Assembly (NCBI GenBank): GCA_020741275.1
Contig: DYZK01000103.1
Span: 1-33,427 of the forward strand
Direction of reading: 5' to 3'
Source: Corynebacterium urealyticum
GTDB taxonomy: Bacteria > Actinomycetota > Actinomycetes > Mycobacteriales > Mycobacteriaceae
Length of the DNA: 33,427 nucleotides
In this document: positions 15,383 to 23,335 of the stretch, one piece after another
Layout of the letters: each line of letters starts with the position of its first letter
Numbering within the stretch: position 1 is the stretch's first letter
Notes under the pieces: generated by a model
Told to the model about the DNA's origin: nothing
Databases searched by the model: none
The model's input: only the letters and a program-made list of their open reading frames with translations
Position numbers and translations under genes: made by a program

Positions 15383-17085
15383 TGCAGCTCTTGCAGGTTT
15401 CGGCCCCGGCGCGGCGCTGGGTGCTGCTGAGCGCGGCGCTTTCGGTGGCCGGGGTGGGCTTGAGCATCGCCGCTGGCTTGCTGCTCGGCCACCTGGTGGC
15501 TGGGGTGCTGGGTGGCGAGGCGCCGCTGGGTCAGGTGGCGCCGGGAGCGGGAGAGGCTCAACCCGGCGGGATTGGGCAATTCGCCCAGCGCCTCGACCCG
15601 GCGCTGCTGGCCTGGCTAGTCGCGGTGGCTGTGTTGCGGGCCCTCGTGGCGTGGGCGCAGTCCCGGCTGGGCGATTCTGCGGCGGATACGGTGCTCGCGG
15701 AGCTGCGGCGCTGTGGCCTGGCTGCGTTGACTCACCGGGACCCGCGGACCGTGGACGTCGCCCAGTTCCGCAGCCTGCTGACCAGTGGCCTGGATGCCTT
15801 CCGCCCGTACCTGACAGGTTTCCTGCCCGCGGCGGTCGCCACCTTCTTATCGACGCCGATCGCGCTGGCCGCCATCTGGTTCCAGGACCGTTCCTCTGCG
15901 CTCATCGCGGCAGTCACGATTCCGCTGATCCCATTTTTCATGTGGCTGGTGGGCCTGCTCACGGCGGGCCGCACCGAGCGCAAGCTGGCGGACATGGCGC
16001 TGCTGAGCGATCAGCTCTTGGATCTGGCGGCGGGGCTGCCCACGCTCACCGCCCATGGTCAGCAGCTGGCCCCGACCTCTGAGGTGGAGCGCCTCGCGCG
16101 TTCCCACCAGCGCTCGACGATGGGGGTGCTGCGCATCGCCTTTCTTTCCGGCATGGTGCTGGAGTTCCTGGCCACCCTCTCGGTGGCGCTGGTGGCGGTG
16201 AATATCGGTTTCCGGCTGCTGGGCGGGGAGATGAGCCTGGCCGCGGGGCTGGCGGTGCTCATAATCGTGCCGGAGGTCTACGCCCCGATCCGGGAGGTTG
16301 GCTCTCGCTTCCACGATGCGCAGGACGGGGCGGCCGCCGCGAGCGCGGTGCTGGGCGCCCTCGACGGTGCAGGTGTCCCGGCAGATGAGGACGCAAGCGC
16401 AGCGCAGGCTCCCCCAGCCGCGGCGCCCCAGGGGCTGCGGGTGGTCTTCGAGAACTACTCGGCACCCGGGCGGGATGGTGCCCGACCGGCGGGGCTTAGC
16501 GGGCAGGCAGAGCCCGGCAAGATCACGGTGCTGCGGGGCGATAACGGCGCCGGGAAGTCCACCGCCCTGCTCGCGGCGTTGGGGCTCGCCGGCGGGACGG
16601 GCAGTGCCCGCGTCGAGGCGGCTGCCGCGGCCCCTGCTGCCACGGGTGCCCCACAGGATGCCCACGAGTCGAACAGTAGCGGCGAGGACCGCAGTGGCGG
16701 CCGCAACGTCGAACCAGCTGTATGGGCAGGTCAGACATTGTGGCAACGCACCGCCTACCTGCCGCAGCGCCCGGTGCTGGATGAGGCCGCGATCGGCGAT
16801 ACTTCGCAGCTCTCGCTGGGCCAGCGCCAGCGCCGCGCCTTCGCTGAGCAGGTGCCCGGCAAGCAGCTGCTGATTCTCGACGAGCCAACCGCCCACCTGG
16901 ATTCGGCGAATGCGGACCTCATGATTGGCAAGCTTCGCGCCGCGGCGGAGGGTGGCGCCACAGTCCTGGCTGCCTCCCACGACCCGCTGCTGATCGCGGC
17001 CGCGGACCGAGTCATCGACGTGCGCGGGGCCAGCGCCGTAGCCACAGGCTCCGCAGAGCCGAACGAAGGAGGAAGCAGCCGATGA
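15382..17085 (+). CDS. cydD: ABC exporter subunit CydD with a shortened nucleotide-binding domain
   Basis: One half of the heterodimeric CydDC transporter needed to assemble cytochrome bd; 567 residues. An N-terminal six-helix membrane domain (about 12-320) is followed by an ATPase domain with Walker A GDNGAGKST (386-394), Q-loop YLPQ, signature LSLGQRQRR (477-485, instead of LSGGQ), Walker B LLILDEPTAHLD and the H-switch in ASHD. Two oddities are visible. Residues about 411-447 form an Ala/Ser/Gly-rich insert between Walker A and Q-loop. Only about 15 residues lie between Q-loop and signature, where ABC proteins normally carry a helical subdomain of roughly 45 or more. The ATG at 15382 overlaps the cydB stop; the end overlaps cydC by four bases. 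Confidence 0.93.
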   Translation: MQLLQVSAPARRWVLLSAALSVAGVGLSIAAGLLLGHLVAGVLGGEAPLGQVAPGAGEAQPGGIGQFAQRLDPALLAWLVAVAVLRALVAWAQSRLGDSAADTVLAELRRCGLAALTHRDPRTVDVAQFRSLLTSGLDAFRPYLTGFLPAAVATFLSTPIALAAIWFQDRSSALIAAVTIPLIPFFMWLVGLLTAGRTERKLADMALLSDQLLDLAAGLPTLTAHGQQLAPTSEVERLARSHQRSTMGVLRIAFLSGMVLEFLATLSVALVAVNIGFRLLGGEMSLAAGLAVLIIVPEVYAPIREVGSRFHDAQDGAAAASAVLGALDGAGVPADEDASAAQAPPAAAPQGLRVVFENYSAPGRDGARPAGLSGQAEPGKITVLRGDNGAGKSTALLAALGLAGGTGSARVEAAAAAPAATGAPQDAHESNSSGEDRSGGRNVEPAVWAGQTLWQRTAYLPQRPVLDEAAIGDTSQLSLGQRQRRAFAEQVPGKQLLILDEPTAHLDSANADLMIGKLRAAAEGGATVLAASHDPLLIAAADRVIDVRGASAVATGSAEPNEGGSSR

Positions 17086-18701
17086 CCCGGGCCATTGTCG
17101 CTGGAGTCAGCACGCTTCTGGCCGCCATCGCGCTGTCAGTGGTTTCCGCGTGGCTGATCGCGCGTGCCTGGCAGCAGCCGAGCGTGATGGACCTGACCGT
17201 GGCGATCACGGCGGTGCGCGCGCTCGGCATTTCCCGCGCTCTCTTCCGTTACCTCGACCGTCTGGCCAGCCACGATGTTGCGTTGGACCGGGCCGCCGCG
17301 GCGCGCGTGGAGGTCTACGCGCGACTTGCGAATGCTCCTTCTGCGCAGGTCATGGGCCTGGGACGCGGAGCCTTTCTCGCCCGCATCGGGGAGGACGTGG
17401 ACGCCCTGACCGAGCGCATCGTCCGCGCCACGATTCCACGGTGGGTCGCGGGCATCACGGGTCTCATCGCCGTTGGGTTCCTGGCCATCCTCACCCCGCT
17501 CGCTGCCCTCGTCCTCGCCATCGGCCTGCTGGTGGCGGGGGTGCTCGTCCCCCGCTTGGCAGCACGCGCGGAGCGGGCCTCCCTCGTCGCGGAGGCCAAT
17601 GAGGACTACGTCGCGGCAGTAGACCACGCGCTGTCGGCTGCCCCGACGCTGCGAGTGCGCGACCAGCTCGCGGGTGCCCTCGCCACGGCGGAGAGCGCCG
17701 AAGCCGAACTGCGGGCCCAGCGGCGCCGTGGCCTGGGTTGGGCCGCCGGAGCCTCGGGTCTGCTGACTCTCACCAGCGCGTTGACCGCGGCGGCCATCGC
17801 CGCACTCGCGGCCCTGGAGTACACGGGCTGGGCTGGTTCCGGCGCGGCGGCGCATTCCCCGCAATGGCTGGTCGTCGTGGCGCTCTTCCCGCTCGCCGCC
17901 TTCGAGGCGGTCTCCACCCTCCCGGAGGCCGCCCGCACCCGGATCCGGGCCGAGCACTCCCTGGCACGCCTGCACGCCCTCCCGGAGGCCAAGGCGGCGG
18001 AGACCAAGCCCCAGAACGAGTACGCAGCCTCAGAAAGCCTGCCACCTGCGGACATCAGTGCCACTGCCTCCACAGACGCTCTGCCCACCCCCGCGGCAGT
18101 GCGCGCCGAGCGCCTGGCGGTGGGCTGGGACCATGACTTGGGAACCTACGACCTGGACGTCCCCGCTGGTGGGCGCGGCGTCGTCGTCGCGGCGTCGGGA
18201 ACTGGGAAAACGACCCTGCTGATGACGCTGGCCGGATTGCTGCCCGCCCGCGGTGGGGCGTATTCGGCTCCCGGGGCCCGCTTCATCGCCGAGGACGAGC
18301 ACATCTTCGCCACCACCGTGCGGGACAACCTCGCGGTGGGGGCGCCGCACGCCAGCGAAGCGGCGATGTGGGAGGTGCTGGACCAGCTCGGTTTGGGCGC
18401 GTGGGTTCGGGGCCTGCCGCGAGGGCTGGATACGGTGCTGGCCCGGGGCGCGGAGGATCTCTCTGGGGGTCAGCGCCGCCGGGTAATTCTGGCCCGCGCG
18501 CTGCTCACGGACGCGCCGATCCTGCTGCTGGATGAGCCGACGGAGCACCTCGACGACGCGGGTGCGGCAGAGGTGCTGCGCCTGCTCGGGTTCCCGCCGA
18601 GCACGGATGCGGACGGGGCCGAAGCATTGGACGCTCCTGCCGTGGCGCTACCGGGGACGCGCGCGGAAAGAACCATCATCATGGTCACACACCCTCGCTG
18701 A
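17082..18701 (+). CDS. cydC: ABC exporter subunit CydC, ending at the H-switch
   Basis: The second half of CydDC; 539 residues. The membrane domain begins almost at once (AGVSTLLAAIALSVVSAWLI) and runs to about 280. It is joined by an acidic Ala/Ser/Pro-rich linker (300-340) to an ATPase domain with Walker A AASGTGKTT (370-378; the first Gly of the loop is Ala), AEDEHIFATTVRDNL, a full helical subdomain, signature LSGGQRRR (460-467) and Walker B LLLDEPTEHLD. The protein stops at VTHPR, just after the H-switch His, with none of the usual 15-25 residue tail. In the +1 frame the sequence goes on with LADTAAHHGEQTAG and stops at 18750, suggesting an indel, a sequencing error or a frameshift. It is convergent with the GNAT gene. 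Confidence 0.92.
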   Translation: MTRAIVAGVSTLLAAIALSVVSAWLIARAWQQPSVMDLTVAITAVRALGISRALFRYLDRLASHDVALDRAAAARVEVYARLANAPSAQVMGLGRGAFLARIGEDVDALTERIVRATIPRWVAGITGLIAVGFLAILTPLAALVLAIGLLVAGVLVPRLAARAERASLVAEANEDYVAAVDHALSAAPTLRVRDQLAGALATAESAEAELRAQRRRGLGWAAGASGLLTLTSALTAAAIAALAALEYTGWAGSGAAAHSPQWLVVVALFPLAAFEAVSTLPEAARTRIRAEHSLARLHALPEAKAAETKPQNEYAASESLPPADISATASTDALPTPAAVRAERLAVGWDHDLGTYDLDVPAGGRGVVVAASGTGKTTLLMTLAGLLPARGGAYSAPGARFIAEDEHIFATTVRDNLAVGAPHASEAAMWEVLDQLGLGAWVRGLPRGLDTVLARGAEDLSGGQRRRVILARALLTDAPILLLDEPTEHLDDAGAAEVLRLLGFPPSTDADGAEALDAPAVALPGTRAERTIIMVTHPR

Positions 18702-18746
18702 TACGGCAGCGCACCATGGCGAGCAGACTGCGGGGCCTAGTGAAAC

Positions 18747-19301
18747 CTAAGCGCCGAAGCCCTGCAGCGCGTCGCCGTCCAGCCGGTAGGTGTCCCAGCC
18801 GGACATCGGGTAGGCGCCGAAGGACTTATAGAACTGAATGCTGGGCTCGTTCCACTTCAGCACGGACCATTCCATACGCTGATAGCCGCGGGCCACGCAG
18901 AGGTGCGCGAGCTGCTGGAGCAGCAACTTCCCGAGCCCATTCTTGCGGTACTCGGGGCGGACGTAGAGGTCCTCCAGGTAGATGCCGTGGGTGCACTCCC
19001 AGGTGGAGAAGTTGAGGAACCACAACGCCATGCCGGCCAGACGTGGGTGCTCGCCCGGCGCGGCGTCCCCGTCGAGCACCTCAACCACGTGGCCGAACAC
19101 AGCGGGGTTCTTCCCGAAGAGGTGCGCGTGGAGGGATTCCTCCGTAGCGCGGACGGCGTCCGGCTCCTCCTCATACTCCGCGAGGTCCTTGATGAGCTGC
19201 AGGATCTGGGGGATGTCGGCCGGGCTCACCCGGCGCAGGCGGAAGCCTGCCGGGGCTTGAAGGAGCGGGTCTGTGCTCGTGCTGCGTGCTTCAGAACTCA
19301 T
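18747..19301 (-). CDS. GNAT acetyltransferase, spermidine/diamine N-acetyltransferase-like
   Basis: A single-domain GNAT protein of 184 residues. It opens the fold with GFRLRRVSPADIPQILQLIK and DLAEYEEEPD. It contains MALWFLNFSTWECTHGIYLE and the acetyl-CoA loop LYVRPEYRKNGLGKLLLQQL, then RMEWSVLKWNEPSIQFYKSF. The FSTWxxxxGIYLEDLYV pattern is that of the SAT1-like diamine/spermidine acetyltransferases, though thialysine or amino-acid substrates are also known for that group. The ATG at 19301 (MSSEAR) is chosen over ATG 19310; ribosome sites are weak for both. It stands alone, convergent with cydC, whose alternative-frame tail would overlap its last codon. Confidence 0.87.
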   Translation of the reverse strand: MSSEARSTSTDPLLQAPAGFRLRRVSPADIPQILQLIKDLAEYEEEPDAVRATEESLHAHLFGKNPAVFGHVVEVLDGDAAPGEHPRLAGMALWFLNFSTWECTHGIYLEDLYVRPEYRKNGLGKLLLQQLAHLCVARGYQRMEWSVLKWNEPSIQFYKSFGAYPMSGWDTYRLDGDALQGFGA

Positions 19302-19343
19302 GCACCACATCTTAGGAGCCCCCGCCCCAGCCTAGTCGTGCAC

Positions 19344-19386
19344 AAAGAAAAACCGGCGGCCACCTATAAAAGGTGAACCACCGGTT
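19344..19386 (-). terminator. Intrinsic terminator of the tRNA-Leu gene
   Basis: Read on the minus strand, an interrupted stem (outer AACCGG/CCGGTT at 19351-19356 and 19381-19386; inner CACCT/AGGTG at 19361-19365 and 19371-19375) is followed by TTTTTCTTT. It lies 24 bases beyond the tRNA 3' end. Confidence 0.8.
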
Positions 19387-19409
19387 CCTGCGACCCAAGG
19401 TCGCTATTG

Positions 19410-19494
19410 TGGGCGAAGGGGGACTTGAACCCCCACGTCCGTAAAGGACACTGGCACCTGAAGCCAGCGCGTCTGCCAATTCCGCCACTCGCCC
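19410..19494 (-). tRNA. tRNA-Leu (anticodon CAG)
   Basis: The minus strand folds as a class II tRNA. The acceptor stem is GGGCGAG with TTCGCCC, the anticodon arm is CTGGC-TTCAGGT-GCCAG (anticodon CAG, reads CUG), the long variable arm is GTCC-TTTAC-GGAC and the T arm is GGGGG-TTCAAGT-CCCCC. The discriminator base is A; CCA is not encoded and must be added. CUG is the main leucine codon in this GC-rich genome. A tRNA-Leu at this place next to fhaA is also found in mycobacteria. Confidence 0.96.
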
Positions 19495-19819
19495 GTGGCT
19501 TCATCCGCTCCAAGCCGTCAAGCTTGGTACGCATGGGTGCAAAGCGTGGGCTTAACGCCGGGTGCGTTTGCAACAGGATGAAGCGTATCACGAGCTATAG
19601 ACCACAACAAAATTACCACGTGACCTGCACTAACCCGGGCCCACCTAATTATCCCCGTATAATGGCCGTTCGACATGTGTACGTCTATCCCGTTGCGGCA
19701 GCGCGTTGCACAGCGCGACCTGCCCCTCACCACGAGCGAAGCACCACGAGGCTAAAGTGATTCACCCATCGCGGCCTTTCTGGTTAGACGGCCTAGACGT
19801 CCAAGGAAGGAAAATATCG
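19495..19819. other. Intergenic region between tRNA-Leu and fhaA
   Basis: This 325-bp stretch has no convincing gene. It should carry the leftward tRNA promoter and the rightward fhaA promoter. On the minus strand TTGTTG and TACGCT about 17 bases apart (19570-19610) might serve the tRNA. On the plus strand a perfect TATAAT lies at 19658. AAGGAAGG at 19803-19810 is the fhaA ribosome site. Confidence 0.5.
19658..19663 (+). promoter_or_regulatory. Candidate -10 box for the fhaA transcription unit
   Basis: A perfect TATAAT lies 156 bases upstream of the fhaA ATG. No good -35 element is found 16-18 bases upstream (that region reads CCGGGC), but corynebacterial promoters often have poorly conserved -35 boxes. 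It would leave a leader of about 150 bases. Confidence 0.4.
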
Positions 19820-21070
19820 ATGGATCTTTTCGGAAAATTTCGCAAACTGGATAGCGCACTGCAGCGGGGCCTGGATAACAGCTTCGCGCGGGTATTCGGT
19901 GGCGAAGTTGTCCCGACCGAGATCGACGAGATGCTGAAGCAGCAGGCCGAGGACTCCGTAATGGTGGATAGCGAGGGCAACCGGCTTGCCCCGAGCTTCT
20001 TCATCGTCTCGATTTCCCAGCGTGATTACGACTCTCTGAAGGAGAGCCACCCCACGCTGGTCCGCGACCTTTCCGCCCGCCTGAGCCGTTTCATCCGCAA
20101 CGAGGGGTGGAAGACGAATAACCAGGTCACGGTCGACCTTCGGGTCGAGGAGGATCTGCACACGGGCCAGCTGAAGGCCGATTCCCGCTTCAAGATCCCC
20201 GAGAGCTACTCCCCCACCGAGGAGGAGAACGCAGGGGATGCCGCCGACGCCAGCGCCACCGAATCTTCCAGCTCTGCTGAATCACACAGCTCTGCTGCAT
20301 CTTCCAGCTCCGCTAGTTCTTCCTCCCTTCCGGACGAGGACGTCGCCCCCGGTCAGCGGGAGTGGCCGGAAGACCCCAGCCAGGTGCGTGAAGTCGAGGC
20401 CCAGGCTTATGACGCTGACAGCGATTCCTTCCCCGCGCAGACGGGCGCAGCGAGCGCGGGCCTGGGTTCGGTCGTCCACCCCGGCCCGGGCACGGGCTAC
20501 GGTGCCGAGCACTCCGATTCGAGCCACCCTGGCACGGCCCAGTCCCCCGCACAGTCCGTCGACGGTGGACAGAATACGAACACCGAGGACGCTAGCTACT
20601 CCGCCGCTGAGCAGGACGGACCGGCCGTCCAGGAAGACCCCGCGGCACCGGCCGGCGAGGACCAGGACGGAGCCGTCGACCCGGAGCACAGCTACCCCGG
20701 AACCACGGTGATCACCCACGCAGCGAATGAGGAGGCTCCCATCCGCGGTGGGACGGGCGAACCCCGGCCGGAAGCCGAGCAACTGACCGTCACCCTCACC
20801 CTGCGGGACGGCAGCGATCGCCGCTACGACCTGGTCGAAGGTAGCAACCTCATCGGGCGCGGGAAGACCGTCGACCTGCGCATCCCAGACACGGGCGTGT
20901 CCCGTCAGCACGCGGAGATCACCTGGGATGGTTACGACGCCGTCCTCACCGATCTGCAGTCCACGAACGGTACGTCCGTCAACGGCACTCCGATTGAGAA
21001 CTGGCTGCTCGCCGACGGGGACGTCATCGCCGTGGGCCACTCCGAGATCGAGGTTCACTTCCACCACTAG
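19820..21070 (+). CDS. fhaA: FHA domain protein FhaA with DUF3662 N terminus
   Basis: A protein of 416 residues. Residues 1-125 form the FhaA N-terminal domain (MDLFGKFRKLDSALQRGLD, then FGGEVVPTEIDEMLKQQAED). About 135-300 is a long Ser/Glu/Asp/Pro-rich disordered linker. The C terminus (about 318-416) is a phosphothreonine-binding FHA domain with SNLIGRGKTVDLRI, GVSRQHAEI and TDLQSTNGTSVNG. In mycobacteria FhaA is phosphorylated by PknB and binds the MurJ-like flippase/pseudokinase MviN, limiting peptidoglycan synthesis. The ATG at 19820 is preferred because it follows AAGGAAGG and starts the conserved MDLFGKF; the open frame reaching back to 19706 is not conserved-looking. A 183-bp gap precedes fhaB. 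Confidence 0.93.
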   Translation: MDLFGKFRKLDSALQRGLDNSFARVFGGEVVPTEIDEMLKQQAEDSVMVDSEGNRLAPSFFIVSISQRDYDSLKESHPTLVRDLSARLSRFIRNEGWKTNNQVTVDLRVEEDLHTGQLKADSRFKIPESYSPTEEENAGDAADASATESSSSAESHSSAASSSSASSSSLPDEDVAPGQREWPEDPSQVREVEAQAYDADSDSFPAQTGAASAGLGSVVHPGPGTGYGAEHSDSSHPGTAQSPAQSVDGGQNTNTEDASYSAAEQDGPAVQEDPAAPAGEDQDGAVDPEHSYPGTTVITHAANEEAPIRGGTGEPRPEAEQLTVTLTLRDGSDRRYDLVEGSNLIGRGKTVDLRIPDTGVSRQHAEITWDGYDAVLTDLQSTNGTSVNGTPIENWLLADGDVIAVGHSEIEVHFHH

Positions 21071-21253
21071 GGCATTCCAGCCACTGTCGTTTTTCTGCCT
21101 CAGGGGTTTTCCGAAGTCTTCGTGGGAGCCTGGCTATTCACTCCTCCCCCTATACGCGTGTCTGCTCACTAAACTAGGGTTAAAACCCGGACAGTTCGGC
21201 CGCCCCTGCGGCCCGTCTGCTCGCGTATGCCCGATATATAAGGAGTGAAGACC

Positions 21254-21769
21254 GTGCACACCACGCTGTTACTAGTGGTCAAGATCGGCCTGCTCGTGCT
21301 GCTGTGGTTCTTCATTTGGATGACACTCCGCGCGCTACGCAAGGATCTGAACTACGCGGCGAGCCCCGGGGCGGCCGCTGCCGGTGGCGCGCCGATGGGC
21401 TACGCCGCCCCCCATGCTGGCCTGGCTGGTGGCACGTCGAGCAGCGGTTTCCGGGGCACGCGCCACCGCACGAATCCGCCGAGGTCCCTGATCATCACCA
21501 GTGGCCCGCTGACCGGGACCACGTTGAACTTCCAGGGCTACGACGAGATCACAATCGGCCGTTCCTCGGTGTCCACGCTGCAGCTGGAGGATGATTTCGC
21601 GTCGGGCACCCATGCCCGGCTCATCCGCCGGGGCCGCGACTGGTTCATCGAGGATCAGGATTCCCGCAACGGCACGTGGCTGAACGGCCAGCGCATTGAC
21701 CAGCCGGAACGGCTCGCCGAGGGCATGGAAGTCCGGATCGGGCAGACCCAGGTGAGGATGGAGCAATGA
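21254..21769 (+). CDS. fhaB: FHA domain membrane protein FhaB (FipA-type)
   Basis: A protein of 171 residues. One N-terminal membrane helix (LLLVVKIGLLVLLWFFIW) is followed by a short variable linker and a C-terminal cytoplasmic FHA domain (about 78-171) with DEITIGRSSVSTLQLEDD, SGTHARLIRRGRDW and DSRNGTWLNGQRI. Homologues bind phosphothreonine made by PknA/PknB and link the kinases to FtsZ/FtsQ at the septum. The GTG at 21254 is chosen because AAGGAG (21240-21245) lies eight bases upstream; GTG 21245 would overlap that ribosome site. It overlaps pstP by four bases (ATGA). The 183-bp gap upstream may hold a second promoter (TAAACT at 21170), but no -35 is clear. Confidence 0.92.
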   Translation: MHTTLLLVVKIGLLVLLWFFIWMTLRALRKDLNYAASPGAAAAGGAPMGYAAPHAGLAGGTSSSGFRGTRHRTNPPRSLIITSGPLTGTTLNFQGYDEITIGRSSVSTLQLEDDFASGTHARLIRRGRDWFIEDQDSRNGTWLNGQRIDQPERLAEGMEVRIGQTQVRMEQ

Positions 21770-23334
21770 CGGATCAGCGCTTGGCTTTAGATTTCGCCGC
21801 ATCCTCCGACCGCGGTTTGGTGCGCACGAATAATGAGGACTCCGCCTACGCGGGCCCACGCCTGCTGACCCTCGCCGATGGCATGGGTGGCCACGCGGCC
21901 GGCGAGGTGGCCAGCCGCTTCCTGGTGGACACTCTGCGGGCACTGGACTCCCCGCTCCTGGACGAGCCAGATGAGCGCCGCCGTCTGATCTCCGTGCTGG
22001 AGCGCGCGGTGGATGAGGGCAACGAGCGCATCGCCTCCCACGTGGACGAGAACCCACAGCTGGAGGGCATGGGCTGCACCCTCACCGCGATCCTGTTCAG
22101 CAACGGCAAGGCAGCGATGTGCCACGTCGGTGACTCCCGCGCCTACCGGCTGCGCGACGGGGAGCTCACGCAGATCACGAAGGACGATACTTTCGTCCAG
22201 ACCCTCGTTGACGAGGGCAAGCTCGACGCTGCGGACGCCAGCTCCCACCCGCAGCGGTCCCTGATCCTCAAGGCTCTTACCGGGCGGCCCGTGGAGCCAA
22301 CCCTCACGGAGTTTGAGGTGCTGCCGGGCGACCGCTACATGCTGTGCTCCGACGGCCTCTCCGATCCGGTGAGCATCGACACGATGCGGGAGATCCTGAA
22401 CGCCTACGACCCTGCCACCGCAGCCGATCGCCTCGTCGAGATGGCGTTGCGCGGCGGTGGCCCGGATAACGTCACCGTCGTCGTCGCGGATGTCGTGGAC
22501 CTCGCAGCTATCGAGGACGACGCCGCGGGCGAGGATGACGCGGCAGGTTCCGCTGGTCGCGGCCCACTGCCGGAAACCCCGGTGCTGGCTGGTGCGGCCT
22601 CCCCCACTAGGAAGGAAAGCCGCAGCTTCGACACGCCCGCGGCTCGCGCCGCGGCCAGCGGGGCCAGCGTGACGAGCTCGCGGGCACCTCGGCCCCCGAA
22701 GGATCCCGAGGAGGTTTCGAAGCCGACTGGGGCAGCCACGCGTGGCGAACCTGGTTCGGCGCCGGTCGCTGCGCCCGCAGCTGGCGCGGCGGATTCCACC
22801 AGCGCGGACGGAACCGACGTCCCTAAAAAGAAGCGGGGACGGGGCTGGATCGCCCTGGTGGTCGCACTCGTCCTCGTCGTGGGGCTCGGGATCGCCGGAT
22901 TCTTCGGTTACCAGAAAATCGGCGATACCTACTTCGTCGCCGTGGAGGGCAAGCAAATCGTCGTGAAAAACGGGGTGCACGGCTCCCCACTGGGGCTCTC
23001 CCTGAGCTCCACGCACCAGCGGATCTGCCTCGATGAATCTGCCTCCGTGCGGCTCATCGGCGCAGATAATGGCTCCTCCGAGGACTGCCACCTCTTCCTG
23101 ACCTCCGACCTGACCCCCTCCGCGCGAAGCACCGTCGAGAGCATGCCGGAGGACAGCTACCAGGCCGTCGTCGAGCAGGTGAACCGACTGGCAGAGGAAA
23201 CCCTGCCGGTGTGCGTAACCCGCGAGAAGAAGAACGATGGGAAGCGCCCAAGCGCAGACCGAGCCACGAGCACCGCCAGGAAGGGCGCTGAGGACCTGAC
23301 GACCCCCGGCGTGTCCTGCCGGGAGGTGAAGTGA
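21766..23334 (+). CDS. pstP: PP2C-family Ser/Thr protein phosphatase
   Basis: The phosphatase that reverses PknA/PknB signalling; 522 residues. The catalytic PP2C domain (about 5-245) shows SDRGLVRTNNEDSAYAG, the metal-binding LADGMGGHAAGEVAS, GMGCTLTAILF, CHVGDSRAYRLRDGEL, LCSDGLSDPV and the final GGGPDNVTVVVADV. An Ala/Ser-rich linker leads to one membrane helix (WIALVVALVLVVGLGIAGFF, about 362-382) and an extracellular domain of about 140 residues containing paired cysteines that may form disulfides. Architecture and place match mycobacterial PstP. Translation is probably coupled on both sides: four-base overlap with fhaB, one base before the rodA start. Confidence 0.96.
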   Translation: MTDQRLALDFAASSDRGLVRTNNEDSAYAGPRLLTLADGMGGHAAGEVASRFLVDTLRALDSPLLDEPDERRRLISVLERAVDEGNERIASHVDENPQLEGMGCTLTAILFSNGKAAMCHVGDSRAYRLRDGELTQITKDDTFVQTLVDEGKLDAADASSHPQRSLILKALTGRPVEPTLTEFEVLPGDRYMLCSDGLSDPVSIDTMREILNAYDPATAADRLVEMALRGGGPDNVTVVVADVVDLAAIEDDAAGEDDAAGSAGRGPLPETPVLAGAASPTRKESRSFDTPAARAAASGASVTSSRAPRPPKDPEEVSKPTGAATRGEPGSAPVAAPAAGAADSTSADGTDVPKKKRGRGWIALVVALVLVVGLGIAGFFGYQKIGDTYFVAVEGKQIVVKNGVHGSPLGLSLSSTHQRICLDESASVRLIGADNGSSEDCHLFLTSDLTPSARSTVESMPEDSYQAVVEQVNRLAEETLPVCVTREKKNDGKRPSADRATSTARKGAEDLTTPGVSCREVK

Positions 23335-23335
23335 A

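Noticed and set aside
19706..19819. Upstream start for fhaA.
   Set aside because: The extra residues are not like FhaA and the good ribosome site belongs to the ATG at 19820.
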